A DNA stretch of 64,000 nucleotides from JACKFE01 sp050248735 (lineage in GTDB: Bacteria; Nitrospirota; Nitrospiria; Nitrospirales; UBA8639): contig JBFWRU010000011.1 of NCBI GenBank assembly GCA_050248735.1, positions 56,730 through 120,729 on the forward strand. Direction: 5' to 3'. A program made the position numbers and the translations under genes. The notes below the pieces were generated by a model that was not told the origin of the DNA, searched no databases, and was given only the letters and a program-made list of their open reading frames with translations. Each line of letters opens with the position of its first letter. Positions within the stretch are counted from its first letter, which is position 1. Below, in pieces: positions 18,882-26,976 of the stretch.

Positions 18882-19796
18882 ATGAGTAATTTGCTTGTCG
18901 TGGGGTCGGTGGCGTTTGATTCAGTGCGAACGCCTTTTGGTGAAGCGTCGGATGTCTTGGGAGGATCAGCCACCTACTTCTCCACTTCGGCAAGTTTTTT
19001 TACGCAGGTTGATCTAATTGCGGTTGTGGGGGATGATTTCCCCGAGGAACATATCCGGTTTCTTTCCAGCCGGGGAATTAACCTTGAAGGCCTGGAACGA
19101 CGACCGGGGAAAACATTTCGATGGCGCGGGGAATACTCCTATCAATTGAATGAAGCGCAGACTTTGGAAACACATTTAAACGTCCTGGAAACCTTTAGGC
19201 CAAAAATTCCCAGTCAATTCATCACACCCAAGACCCTTTTTCTGGGGAACATTGATCCGGAGCTCCAATTGGATGTCCTTCAAAAAGTCACTCGACCTTC
19301 CGTTGTCGCGTTGGATACCATGAATTTTTGGATCGATAGTAAACGGGATGCTCTCTGGAAAGTGCTGGAGAAGATCGATATCTTGATCATTAACGATGGA
19401 GAAGCCCGAGCCCTGGGCCAAGAGGCCAATCTCGTGCAAGTGGCCAAAAGCATTCTCTCCCGTGGCCCCAAAACCGTCATCATCAAACGTGGAGAGTATG
19501 GCGTCTTGATGTTTCACCAAAAAGGAATCTTTGGAGCCCCTGCCTATCCGCTGGAAGCAGTCAAAGATCCTACGGGAGCCGGGGATACTTTTGCCGGAGG
19601 ATTCATGGGCTACTTGACGGCTACAGGAAATTTTTCGGAATCAGGCCTTCGACAAGCCATAATATTTGGCAGCGTCATGGCCTCCTTTAATGTGGAGGCC
19701 TTTAGTCTCGACCGGATGAAGCAATTGACCAGAGACCAAATTGACGAACGCTTCCGCTCATTCAAGCAACTGACGCATTTTGACAATCTTTCGTAG
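18882..19796 (+). CDS. PfkB-family sugar/nucleoside kinase
   Basis: This 304-aa kinase belongs to the ribokinase/PfkB fold. The anion-hole and catalytic-base motif DPTGAGDTFAGGFMGYL (about residues 229-245) and the N-terminal GGSATYFS element are clear, as is DILIINDGEARAL. The substrate cannot be read from sequence. Its position directly after mtnP raises the possibility that it acts on a purine-nucleoside or methylthioribose-derived compound, which is inference from context only. AAGAGG precedes the ATG, with five bases between it and the mtnP stop. Confidence 0.85.
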   Translation: MSNLLVVGSVAFDSVRTPFGEASDVLGGSATYFSTSASFFTQVDLIAVVGDDFPEEHIRFLSSRGINLEGLERRPGKTFRWRGEYSYQLNEAQTLETHLNVLETFRPKIPSQFITPKTLFLGNIDPELQLDVLQKVTRPSVVALDTMNFWIDSKRDALWKVLEKIDILIINDGEARALGQEANLVQVAKSILSRGPKTVIIKRGEYGVLMFHQKGIFGAPAYPLEAVKDPTGAGDTFAGGFMGYLTATGNFSESGLRQAIIFGSVMASFNVEAFSLDRMKQLTRDQIDERFRSFKQLTHFDNLS

Positions 19797-19820
19797 GAGC
19801 CAACCCTGACGAGCCAATCG

Positions 19821-20735
19821 ATGGAAGGGTTTGGAGGATTCTTACAGCAAGCCAGGAAAAAGAAACGGCTTTCGCTGGAAGAGGTGGCATCCCAAACCCG
19901 CATCCAACAAAAATACCTGGAGGCCTTGGAGTCGGAAAATTTTGGCAATCTGCCCGGTAAAGTGTTTGCCAAAGGATTTGTCCGGTCCTATGCCAAAGCG
20001 ATCGGAGTGGATGAGGAGGAGGCGCTTCAACGTTTCTTGGATACCTCCAGAAATTTTTATGAACAAAACCAACTGGAGCAACAACATCAACACACAAAAG
20101 TTCAGGCCGAACACCGGGGGAAATTCAACCGAAACCTGGTTTTGGTATTATTTGTCGTCCTGGGATTAAGTCTCTTCTATTTTCTCCCATCGCAGCAACA
20201 AAGCTCAGAAACGGAGGAAATACCAGATCTTCAGGCCCCCCAGGATCAGGTCGAAAATCAATTCTCGTCTGCACCTGATTTACCGGAGCCGTCCCCCGAG
20301 CCTCCGACAAGCTCCACCTCTTTATCAACGCCTTCACCGGATACCGATCCAATGTCATCTCCTGCCATATCTCCGGAGACCGGCACCACACTCATACCTC
20401 AGGACCCATCCCTGGAGACCCAAATAAAACCTACTCCACTTTCCCAATCTGCAAATCCAGCCCCAGTTGAATCATCCCCCGGCTCTTCTCAACCCGGGAG
20501 CCATCTCCTGGAAATTGAAGCCACCCAACTCACCTGGGTTGTCGTGCGCTCGGATAACCAGACACCGAATGAAGCCCTTCTTCAACCCGGTCAACGCATT
20601 ACCTGGAAAGCCTCGAAGCAATTCTTATTAACACTGGGGAATGCCGCTGGTGTGGCCATTCGATTAAACGGAGAGACCCAAGGTCCTTTCGGCAAACCTG
20701 GCCAAGTGGTTCGAGATATTCTCATCAAACCCTAA
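19821..20735 (+). CDS. rodZ: RodZ-like cell-shape protein
   Basis: The 304-aa protein has an N-terminal Cro-like HTH (LQQARKKKRLSLEEVASQTR, then YLEALESENFGNLPG), a transmembrane helix (LVLVLFVVLGLSLFYFL, about residues 111-127), a Pro/Ser-rich periplasmic linker and a C-terminal DUF4115 beta domain (QLTWVVVRSDNQ, LQPGQRITWKA). RodZ binds MreB and supports rod shape. All expected parts are present and in order. The upstream spacing of 24 bases suggests it belongs to the same run as mtnP-pfkB. Confidence 0.88.
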   Translation: MEGFGGFLQQARKKKRLSLEEVASQTRIQQKYLEALESENFGNLPGKVFAKGFVRSYAKAIGVDEEEALQRFLDTSRNFYEQNQLEQQHQHTKVQAEHRGKFNRNLVLVLFVVLGLSLFYFLPSQQQSSETEEIPDLQAPQDQVENQFSSAPDLPEPSPEPPTSSTSLSTPSPDTDPMSSPAISPETGTTLIPQDPSLETQIKPTPLSQSANPAPVESSPGSSQPGSHLLEIEATQLTWVVVRSDNQTPNEALLQPGQRITWKASKQFLLTLGNAAGVAIRLNGETQGPFGKPGQVVRDILIKP

Positions 20736-20749
20736 GCGAGGATTCCTGC

Positions 20750-21223
20750 ATGCCTGACACTCGCCATGACTCCAACTTCAGCACCAATGGAAAACGTTCA
20801 ATCCAACTCCATGTTCCACGGCTTCTCGCTAAAGCTCAAAAAGCCCTAAACCACGCGATTGCCCCCTCATCCAATTTTCGAGTCGGGGCCGCTCTGCTAG
20901 CTTCCAATGGACGCATTTTTTCTGGATGTAACATCGAAAGCCCGGTGTATCTGGGACTGTGTGCGGAACGCGTGGCCTTATTTAAGGGATTATCGGAAGG
21001 CCTGAAGCATTTCCTCGCTTTGACCATCGTCTCTCAGGAATCAACCCCGCTTCTGCCTTGTGGCACATGTCGTCAATTGCTCTGGGAATTTGCACCAGGG
21101 CTCTGTATTTTTGTCTCTGTCAAGGGGAAAATCCGCTCTTTTCTCCTTAAAGATCTTCTCCCGATCCCGTTTGAACGAAAAGGCCATGGGCCTTTTCGAA
21201 CACAACAAACTCAGTCATTTTGA
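20750..21223 (+). CDS. cdd: Cytidine deaminase
   Basis: The 157-aa enzyme deaminates cytidine and deoxycytidine. The zinc ligands and catalytic Glu are seen in LCAERVALF (C71, E73) and PCGTCRQLLWEF (C104, C107). FRVGAALLASNGRIFSGCNIES is the usual substrate-binding stretch. It starts 15 bases after rodZ. The last codons contain a perfect ten-base inverted repeat (21176-21198), so the transcript end may form a hairpin inside the coding region. The C-terminal tail after residue 140 is longer than usual. Confidence 0.9.
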   Translation: MPDTRHDSNFSTNGKRSIQLHVPRLLAKAQKALNHAIAPSSNFRVGAALLASNGRIFSGCNIESPVYLGLCAERVALFKGLSEGLKHFLALTIVSQESTPLLPCGTCRQLLWEFAPGLCIFVSVKGKIRSFLLKDLLPIPFERKGHGPFRTQQTQSF

Positions 21224-21307
21224 AATTCCCGGCACTGGTAAAGTTTAAATTTTATGGGCCTTTAAGCTTATTGACCAACTAGCCGAAAAGACAATAGGAT
21301 ATTAAGC

Positions 21308-21547
21308 ATGTCACTTGATAAAGAATTTCAATATTACAAAGATAATCAGGAAGAACTTGTGCGCCGTTATGAAAATAAGTTTATTGTGATAAAAGGAGAA
21401 GAAGTTGTAGGGGATTATGATACAGAAATTGAGGCCTATGAGTCTGCTAAAAAAAACTTTCCTGTTGGTACCTTCCTTATTCAGCATTGCCTGCCAGGGC
21501 AAGAGAGCTATACCCAAAGCTTCCATTCTAGAGTAGCGTTCCAATAA
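21308..21547 (+). CDS. Small DUF5678-like protein
   Basis: The 79-aa protein reads as a small conserved family: a start like KEFQYYKDNQEELVRRYENK, then FIVIKGEEVVGDYDTEIEAY and FLIQHCLPG. I recall this as the DUF5678 group, found in diverse bacteria and archaea, often next to an aspartyl-protease-like gene, as here. Function is unknown. The next gene begins 17 bases later. Family recall could not be checked. Confidence 0.65.
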   Translation: MSLDKEFQYYKDNQEELVRRYENKFIVIKGEEVVGDYDTEIEAYESAKKNFPVGTFLIQHCLPGQESYTQSFHSRVAFQ

Positions 21548-21564
21548 AAGAACGTTATTTTTCA

Positions 21565-22137
21565 GTGAAATATCTGAACAAAGACGTAAGAGCCTTCACT
21601 TCATATGGGGCAGGGTTTCTCCATGCTTTAGTCAATGAGGTACATGTCAGCGAAGCATTTGATATAAAAACACAGACAGATACACCACCTCAACTTGTTC
21701 AATTTAGGGCGCTTTGGGATACTGGAGCCACCAACACATGCATAACCAATAAAATTGCTTTACAGTTAGGCCTGAAACCAAGCGGGAAAGTTATCGTTGC
21801 TGGAGTCCACGGGAAAAAGGAAGTTCTGACATATTTGGTCAATGTTTTTTTGCCTAATGGAGTTGCTTTCCCCGGTGTAAGGGCAACCGAGGCAGAAATA
21901 AATGGCGCCGATGTTCTTATTGGCATGGACATCATTCGGACTGGTGATTTTGCAGTTTCTAATTTTAATGGGCGAACAATTTTCAGCTTCAGATTTCCCT
22001 CAGTAGAGGAAATAGATTTTCAAAGAGAAATTGGTGAGGCTGCCAGGCCTTTCACGCTCAAAGCAGCGCATCAACCTAAATCCAAACAAGAACGGAACAG
22101 GCTAAAACAGCAGCGTCGAAAAAATAGGGGGAAATGA
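21565..22137 (+). CDS. Retropepsin-like aspartyl protease
   Basis: The 190-aa protein contains the aspartic protease signature in ALWDTGATNTCIT (Asp-Thr-Gly-Ala, about residues 50-62) and a second conserved stretch ADVLIGMDIIRTGDF, typical of single-domain bacterial retropepsins that act as dimers. The C-terminus is very basic (SKQERNRLKQQRRKNRGK) and could bind nucleic acid or the ribosome. There is no signal peptide. The start is a GTG without a clear ribosome binding site, so it is probably coupled to the upstream small gene. The substrate is unknown. Confidence 0.75.
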   Translation: MKYLNKDVRAFTSYGAGFLHALVNEVHVSEAFDIKTQTDTPPQLVQFRALWDTGATNTCITNKIALQLGLKPSGKVIVAGVHGKKEVLTYLVNVFLPNGVAFPGVRATEAEINGADVLIGMDIIRTGDFAVSNFNGRTIFSFRFPSVEEIDFQREIGEAARPFTLKAAHQPKSKQERNRLKQQRRKNRGK

Positions 22138-22149
22138 GAAGGAAAAGAT

Positions 22150-22311
22150 ATGGCACCTAAAGGAAAACCTTCCACCAAGAAACCAAAAGGGGATCCCCCC
22201 AAGAATCCAACCGACCCAAACCTCCTAGCCCGCGACGTGCTGGAGGCATTTCTAGGAGAGCCTCTCACCAAGAAGCCAAAGCGCAAGCCTGCCAAAGCTA
22301 AGAAGAAGTAG
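22150..22311 (+). CDS. Lys/Pro-rich 53-aa protein
   Basis: A short frame encodes 53 residues: a basic Pro/Lys-rich front (MAPKGKPSTKKPKG), a short hydrophobic helix-like centre (LLARDVLEAFLGEPL), and a Lys-rich end. GAGAAGGAAAAG is a good ribosome binding site just ahead of the ATG, and it begins 12 bases after the protease gene. Its last 14 bases overlap the 3' end of the opposing P63C gene. The basic ends suggest nucleic-acid contact; function unknown. Confidence 0.6.
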   Translation: MAPKGKPSTKKPKGDPPKNPTDPNLLARDVLEAFLGEPLTKKPKRKPAKAKKK

Positions 22312-23362
22312 TTGGGCCATATTCCAATAAAAGCTGTGTGCTGTCTCCTCGCTTAGGGAATGCCTTGTCCAGCATCTCTGTAAATTGCGGCCAATCTTTT
22401 GAAATTCTCATGAGCGCCATAACTGCATGAAGATGTTGAGCCAGGGCAGAATGACCTATGTCCTCCGTTAGCCATTGATGGTGGCGAGCCTTCCTGTGCC
22501 AGTTTTCATCTGGAGGATTTTTCTTTTCTAGCTCCTCTAGGATGCCTGGGGCCAGCCTGGAGTAAATAACGTTTTTTGTATCCTTTCCGGCTTGTCTTGG
22601 CCTTTTGCTGGACTTACTTCTCCAGTCCCATCCCCTTAATCTAAAAAGCTCCTGGTAAAATTCGTTTGGGAATCGCTGCGCCCATGCAGCCAATTCTTTT
22701 CTTAAATAGAGGTCTAGAATGGCCTGGAGTGCCCTTCTGTCACGAACCTCTTGGTAGCCTGTGGCCTCATCTATTAAGGCGATAATGCCGACGCGAGCAA
22801 AACCACGCAGCAAGATTTCCGATGTTTGAACGAGCGGACTAGATCGCTTTCTGAATGCTCCGGCCTTGGCTGCATCTAAAATAACTTCACATATTTGAGG
22901 GAGTAGGGTTGCTTCATATCCTACTGCCGGTCTTCCCCCATGTTGTGGTTTGTATAAAATTGGGCTCAAAAGGGGAACCAGTAAGTCCTTGTTTATAAAC
23001 TGCTTTATTGATTCTGATGCTAAAAATGGTGGAAGTTGAAAGGATCCGTCAATAGCGCTTCTCCCTCCGCCCTTCATTTTGCTTCCCATAGCTCTGGAGA
23101 GGCCAGTAATAGAGAATACGCGAGTCCCATCATCTAAAACTGATACGGGTATTTCGCGATTGCCAATTGCCAGCATCCCTTGATGGGTTTCTCTTGGCAA
23201 TTGTGGATCCTTGCTTTCCCATCTTTTATTTGCCGCCTTCCTCGCAATTTCGCTTCTTTGCTCCTTAGTTAATGCCCTTGCCCTGGCCTCGCCTCCCTTT
23301 GAGGCCCCTAATTCTGAGAGCGTTTGCCCTGCCTCACTAGCATTTCCCGAAAAGTCTTCCAT
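22298..23362 (-). CDS. P63C-domain protein
   Basis: The 354-aa protein has an N-terminal basic AT-hook-like stretch often seen in mobile-element proteins (GGEARARALTKEQRSEIARK) and then the P63C domain, recognisable by LRGFARVGIIALIDEATGYQ and DRRALQAILDLYLRKEL. P63C proteins occur in phages and genomic islands; the domain lies at the C-terminus of phage regulatory-like proteins, and its biochemical role is not known. It converges on the small basic gene, overlapping by 14 bases. The ATG is about 15 bases after a plausible AAGGAGAAG site. It is likely accessory DNA, in line with the transposase beyond it. Confidence 0.75.
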   Translation of the reverse strand: MEDFSGNASEAGQTLSELGASKGGEARARALTKEQRSEIARKAANKRWESKDPQLPRETHQGMLAIGNREIPVSVLDDGTRVFSITGLSRAMGSKMKGGGRSAIDGSFQLPPFLASESIKQFINKDLLVPLLSPILYKPQHGGRPAVGYEATLLPQICEVILDAAKAGAFRKRSSPLVQTSEILLRGFARVGIIALIDEATGYQEVRDRRALQAILDLYLRKELAAWAQRFPNEFYQELFRLRGWDWRSKSSKRPRQAGKDTKNVIYSRLAPGILEELEKKNPPDENWHRKARHHQWLTEDIGHSALAQHLHAVMALMRISKDWPQFTEMLDKAFPKRGDSTQLLLEYGPTTSS

Positions 23363-23407
23363 GGCTTCTCCTTGGTTAATAAATTAACATGCTTGCTTGA
23401 CTATGCA

Positions 23408-23420
23408 TGAAACATTACCA
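23408..23420 (+). repeat. Left copy of 13-bp flanking repeat
   Basis: TGAAACATTACCA here matches TGAAACGTTACCA at 24288-24300 in 12 of 13 positions, in direct orientation, bracketing the IS1-type transposase gene. It is longer than an IS1 target duplication (8-9 bp), and the right copy begins inside the transposase stop codon, so it may be chance or an end feature of the element. Confidence 0.4.
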
Positions 23421-23462
23421 TAATATGCATCCACGAGCAAGCATAAGCATATAGGAGTTTTT

Positions 23463-24290
23463 ATGAACAAACTCTCCACAGCCAAACGAACCCAAGTGAT
23501 CGCCGCTCTCGTAGAGGGTGCAGGCATTAACAGCGTCTGCCGGATGACTGGCGTGGGAAAGCCGACTGTCCTGCGATTGCTTGAAAACCTAGGGAAGGCT
23601 TGCAAGGACCACCAAGATAGAAATCTTCGCAATCTCACTTGCAAGCGAATACAGGTAGATGAGATATGGTCGTTTTGCTTTGCGAAGGATCGGAATTTAC
23701 CGGATGAGTTAAAAGAGAAGTTTGGGTTTGGCTCGGTCTGGACTTGGTTAGCGATTGATGCCGATACAAAACTCATCCCTGCTTGGTTGGTTGGTGGAAG
23801 AGATGCAACCTACGCTGAAAAATTTATCAGTGATTTAGCTGGACGGTTAACCCATCGTGTGCAATTAACGAGTGATGGGCACAAACCGTATCTTGAAGCT
23901 GTTTGGAATGCCTTCCATGCAGATATTGATTATGCCATGCTGGTCAAGTTGTACAGTAATCCTCCCTCAGGCAATCAAACTCGGTATTCGCCTGGGGTGT
24001 GTTGTGGGGCCAGAAAAGCGAAGATCACGGGCAACCCGGACAAGAACCATGTCAGTACAAGCTATTCAGAAAGACTCAACCTACAATTTCGGATGGGGAA
24101 CCGGAGATTCACCAGATTGACGAATGCCCATTCCAAGAAGGTTCAAAATCATATATATTCAATAGCGATCTATACGATGTTTTATAATTTTGTGCGTGTG
24201 CATTCGACCTTGCGAGTGACCCCGGCGATGGAAGCCGGAGTAGCGAATCATGCGTGGAGTCTAGAGGAAATGATTGGCCTGGCTTCCTGA
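23463..24290 (+). mobile_element. IS1-type transposase gene
   Basis: The 275-aa protein reads as an IS1-family transposase: an N-terminal HTH (MTGVGKPTVLRLLENLGK), the catalytic region around VDEIWSFC and LTSDGHKPYL (DDE-type acidic residues), then SERLNLQFRMGNRRFTRLTNAHSK and VRVHSTLRVTPAMEAG near the end. It is one intact frame, unlike the two-frame IS1 of enterobacteria. I could not find good terminal inverted repeats next to the gene. An imperfect direct repeat, TGAAAC(A/G)TTACCA, flanks it. Whether it is still mobile is not clear. Confidence 0.85.
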
Positions 24291-24300
24291 AACGTTACCA
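24288..24300 (+). repeat. Right copy of 13-bp flanking repeat
   Basis: TGAAACGTTACCA begins with the TGA stop codon of the IS1-type transposase. It matches the left copy at 23408-23420 with one mismatch. Confidence 0.4.
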
Positions 24301-24320
24301 GTACCAAATTCCCTTATTTC

Positions 24321-24350
24321 TTGACAGCCTAAAAAATCGATTGATATAGT
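24321..24350 (+). promoter_or_regulatory. Probable promoter of the cytochrome c gene
   Basis: TTGACA (24321-24326) and TATAGT (24345-24350) are separated by 18 bases, close to sigma-70 consensus. The cytochrome c start lies about 150 bases downstream, leaving an untranslated leader of about 145 bases. Confidence 0.55.
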
Positions 24351-24502
24351 AAAAAGGTTTGAGTGGTTATGGAATATTGCATATGGGTATTCCTCCCTCT
24401 TAGGCGGCACAAACCAGTCAATGAAAAATGAGGGGACATTCACTCTCACCCCCTCGGATTTATTTGGGTATCATCAACTCTGTTTAACGTAAGGAGGCTT
24501 GC

Positions 24503-24964
24503 ATGAAGTTTTCGATGAAAGTGTTAGTAATGATGACGGCTGCTATGTTCCTTGGTTCTGGGTTGGCCATTGCAGGCCCCGAGAAAGATCCTTTACCGGC
24601 ACGAGTCCCTGCTGACCAACGGGCCGCGGCCAAAAAGGATAAGTCTCCTTTGTATGAGAAGGCCGAAGATGCTTCTGCGGAAATCGTGGCAGAGGGCAAA
24701 GCCATTTTTGAGGGCAAAGGCACCTGCGTGAATTGTCACGGAAAAAGTGGTAAGGGTGACGGACCGGCTGGTGCGGTATTGAACCCAGGCCCACGGGATT
24801 TCACCAACTGCAAATTCCACAAGAAGCGGAAAGATGGTGAACTCATGTGGGTAATCAAGAACGGTAGCCCTGGTACCGGCATGGTCCCCTTGGTTCCAGC
24901 CACTATCAGCGAAGAAGAAGCGTGGAAAGTCATTGCTTACGAGCGGAGTTTCTGCAAAAATTAG
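24503..24964 (+). CDS. Periplasmic monohaem cytochrome c
   Basis: The 153-aa protein has a cleavable signal peptide (MKVLVMMTAAMFLGSGLAIA) and a class I cytochrome c domain with one haem site CVNCH (C75-H79) and the axial Met in GTGMVPL (M127). It should carry electrons in the periplasm. Two extra cysteines (C103 and C151) could form a disulfide. TAAGGAGG lies close to the ATG, and a Rho-independent terminator follows, so it is a single-gene unit. Nitrospira carries many such cytochromes; the redox partner cannot be told from sequence. Confidence 0.92.
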   Translation: MKFSMKVLVMMTAAMFLGSGLAIAGPEKDPLPARVPADQRAAAKKDKSPLYEKAEDASAEIVAEGKAIFEGKGTCVNCHGKSGKGDGPAGAVLNPGPRDFTNCKFHKKRKDGELMWVIKNGSPGTGMVPLVPATISEEEAWKVIAYERSFCKN

Positions 24965-24990
24965 CATTTTCTACGACACTCGTTTCCACA

Positions 24991-25027
24991 AAAACCCCCG
25001 TTGGACTAACTCCAACGGGGGTTTTTT
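24991..25027 (+). terminator. Rho-independent terminator after cytochrome c
   Basis: AAAACCCCCGTTGGA and TCCAACGGGGGTTTT form a perfect 15-base stem around a five-base loop (CTAAC), followed by a T run. With its A tract on the left it may work in both directions. Confidence 0.92.
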
Positions 25028-25071
25028 AATGAAAATCATTCCAACAACCACGGGCCCGTGAGATTTGCCCG

Positions 25072-25101
25072 TTGACACCCTTTCAGCGCCTTGACTAGAC
25101 T
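25072..25101 (+). promoter_or_regulatory. Possible promoter of the small basic/HEAT pair
   Basis: TTGACA (25072-25077) and TAGACT (25096-25101) are spaced by 18 bases, about 65 bases ahead of the next gene and just after a strong terminator, where a new promoter is expected. The -10 match is moderate. Confidence 0.4.
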
Positions 25102-25167
25102 CAAGACCAGACGTTGAACATGCCCATGCAGTCGTAATCGTATTTCGTAAAGGAGATATCATCAGCT

Positions 25168-25371
25168 ATGGCCAAAAAACGTTCTCTCAAGGATGACGCC
25201 ACCTCTTTAAAGGAAAAGACTCGAACCTCGGAACAGGATAAAGAAAGTCCTGAGGGACAGGCTCGGATTCGCTCTTTACGAAAACGACTGAAACGCGCAC
25301 AACGGAAATTACGGATGATTAAACAGCGCGCAGATGGACCAAAAAACAAGAAAGCTGGCGCCACGGCATAA
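25168..25371 (+). CDS. Small highly basic protein
   Basis: The 67-aa product is almost entirely charged, with a Lys/Arg-rich predicted helix (ARIRSLRKRLKRAQRKLRMI). There is no signal or membrane segment. AAAGGAGAT precedes the ATG at good spacing, which supports translation. Its basic character suggests binding to RNA or DNA, but I do not recognise a family. The HEAT-repeat gene follows 52 bases later. Confidence 0.6.
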   Translation: MAKKRSLKDDATSLKEKTRTSEQDKESPEGQARIRSLRKRLKRAQRKLRMIKQRADGPKNKKAGATA

Positions 25372-25423
25372 ACGCTTTTTCTCTCAAGACATACAGGAAT
25401 ACTTAGGTAGGAGGTCATACATC

Positions 25424-26290
25424 ATGAGAAGCAATCAAGAGCAGGGAGAAGACGAATTTTCTGATCAAACAGAATTCGTGTCGCTGGAAGGCAAAGAAGC
25501 CTTGCCCGAGGAGGACGAAGTCGACCAGTTGGCGGACGCGATCACGGCTGAATCCCAAGACGAAACAACCGAAGCATCTGCAGATTCTGGAGAAGAAGGC
25601 AGCGAGGACCAGGTTGAGGAGCTGGAAGAAGAACAAGTCAAAGATGAAATCGATATTCAAATAGATCTTTTGGGCGATCCAGACTGGGTCATCCGTCGGG
25701 AAGCTGCAATCACACTTGGTGAAATGGGTGATGAACGGTGTACCGAACCACTTGCCAAATGCCTCAGGGATGGAGACTGGCAAGTCCGGGATGCGGCCGT
25801 CGAAGCCCTGGCCATGATCGGCTCACCGGCAGTAGAACTGGTCATTCGCTATATGCGTGATTTCGATGCCCGAAAGTCGGCCATTAAAACACTTGGGAAA
25901 ATTAATGATGAACGGGTATTGGATCCACTCCTGTCGATGCTTCGGAACGACGAGTTTAAGGATGACGCCACATGGGCTCTGGCAGAACTCGGTCAACCGG
26001 CCATTGAGAAACTTCTCGAATGCCTGGAAGATAAGGACGAAGTGGTGAGAAAACAGGCCACGCTGGCTTTAGGGGAAATCAAAGATCCCGCCAGTGTTGA
26101 GCCATTAATTGAAAGGCTCAAAGACTCCGACTGGTTTATTAGGCTTTCGGCGGCAGCCGCCCTCGAAAAAATTGGAGACCCTCGCGGGCGAGAAGCGGTG
26201 AAACCGCTATTAAAAGATCCCGATATGGTCGTCCGCTTGCGGATTGAACGGATGTTGGCCGCCTGGAAAAAACAAGCAGTCAGTGCCTAG
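25424..26290 (+). CDS. HEAT-repeat protein with acidic N-terminus
   Basis: The 288-aa protein starts with about 85 very acidic residues, followed by six or so HEAT/PBS-lyase-type repeats, for example DPDWVIRREAAITLGEMGDE, DGDWQVRDAAVEALAMIGS and DSDWFIRLSAAAALEKIGDP. Such repeats form a curved protein-binding solenoid. AGGAGGT lies nine bases ahead of the ATG at 25424; a longer frame from 25334 overlaps the previous gene and lacks such a site. There is no signal peptide, so a cytosolic scaffold role is likely. The acidic front could pair with the basic protein encoded just upstream, which is inference. Confidence 0.85.
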   Translation: MRSNQEQGEDEFSDQTEFVSLEGKEALPEEDEVDQLADAITAESQDETTEASADSGEEGSEDQVEELEEEQVKDEIDIQIDLLGDPDWVIRREAAITLGEMGDERCTEPLAKCLRDGDWQVRDAAVEALAMIGSPAVELVIRYMRDFDARKSAIKTLGKINDERVLDPLLSMLRNDEFKDDATWALAELGQPAIEKLLECLEDKDEVVRKQATLALGEIKDPASVEPLIERLKDSDWFIRLSAAAALEKIGDPRGREAVKPLLKDPDMVVRLRIERMLAAWKKQAVSA

Positions 26291-26322
26291 GAAGAAAAAA
26301 AGGAAACTGATTTTTTCTTCCT
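26289..26322. terminator. Bidirectional terminator between convergent genes
   Basis: AGGAAGAAAAAA and TTTTTTCTTCCT form a perfect 12-base stem with a ten-base loop. The hairpin begins in the stop codon of the HEAT gene and ends at the stop of the opposing gene, with A and T tracts suiting termination in both directions. Confidence 0.7.
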
Positions 26323-26748
26323 CTATGGAAGGAGGCTCTGTACTTCCTGGCGTAAATCCTCCAGAACGTTTGGTGGGAGGTTGCGACCATCCGCCAAGCG
26401 TTGTTGAGCCTCCCGCACCTTCCTTTTAACCAATTCAATTTTTTGCCCAAAAGAGCTGTTGGGATCAATGGATCTGGCCTCATCCAAATGGTGAAGGGCT
26501 CGTTCAAATTCCTCAGAGGCTTCTATAATCCGGTGATCCAACAACAACGCTTTTCCTTCGATGATCCCTTCGTTCGCATGAAGGATCTGCCGCTGAAGAC
26601 GAGATTGCTGGTCAACCCCAATCGTATTCTCCAACACGACTCCTGAAAATTCCCGCAGCTTTTGTTTGACCTCTTCAGGCTTTTGTCCCGTGTAATACCC
26701 CAATCCAAATATCACGACCAAGACAATAACAGTTCGAATAAATTTCAT
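26323..26748 (-). CDS. Membrane-anchored helical protein, unknown function
   Basis: The 141-aa protein has an N-terminal transmembrane helix or signal anchor (TVIVLVVIFGLGYYTG) and a soluble, mostly helical remainder with a TPR-like stretch (EASEEFERALHHLDEARSID). GAGGTGG precedes the ATG. It converges with the HEAT-repeat gene. I recognise no named family; an envelope-associated adaptor is possible. Confidence 0.7.
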   Translation of the reverse strand: MKFIRTVIVLVVIFGLGYYTGQKPEEVKQKLREFSGVVLENTIGVDQQSRLQRQILHANEGIIEGKALLLDHRIIEASEEFERALHHLDEARSIDPNSSFGQKIELVKRKVREAQQRLADGRNLPPNVLEDLRQEVQSLLP

Positions 26749-26976
26749 ACGCCACCTCGAAGAATTTCGAAGATCACGCCTGACTCCCCTTCGACGGGCC
26801 GGGAAGTTGTAAAAAGATAGAGCCCCCTGGAGAAAATAAGAGAGAACTCAGACTGGAAATAGGAATCCTACAGGAAAAAACGAACATCTTGGACTCAATG
26901 GTAGCACCCGGACAACCATATGTCACATGAAGCCCTTCTCTAATGAGACAGGGGCACTCATAGTCCAACAGAACCC

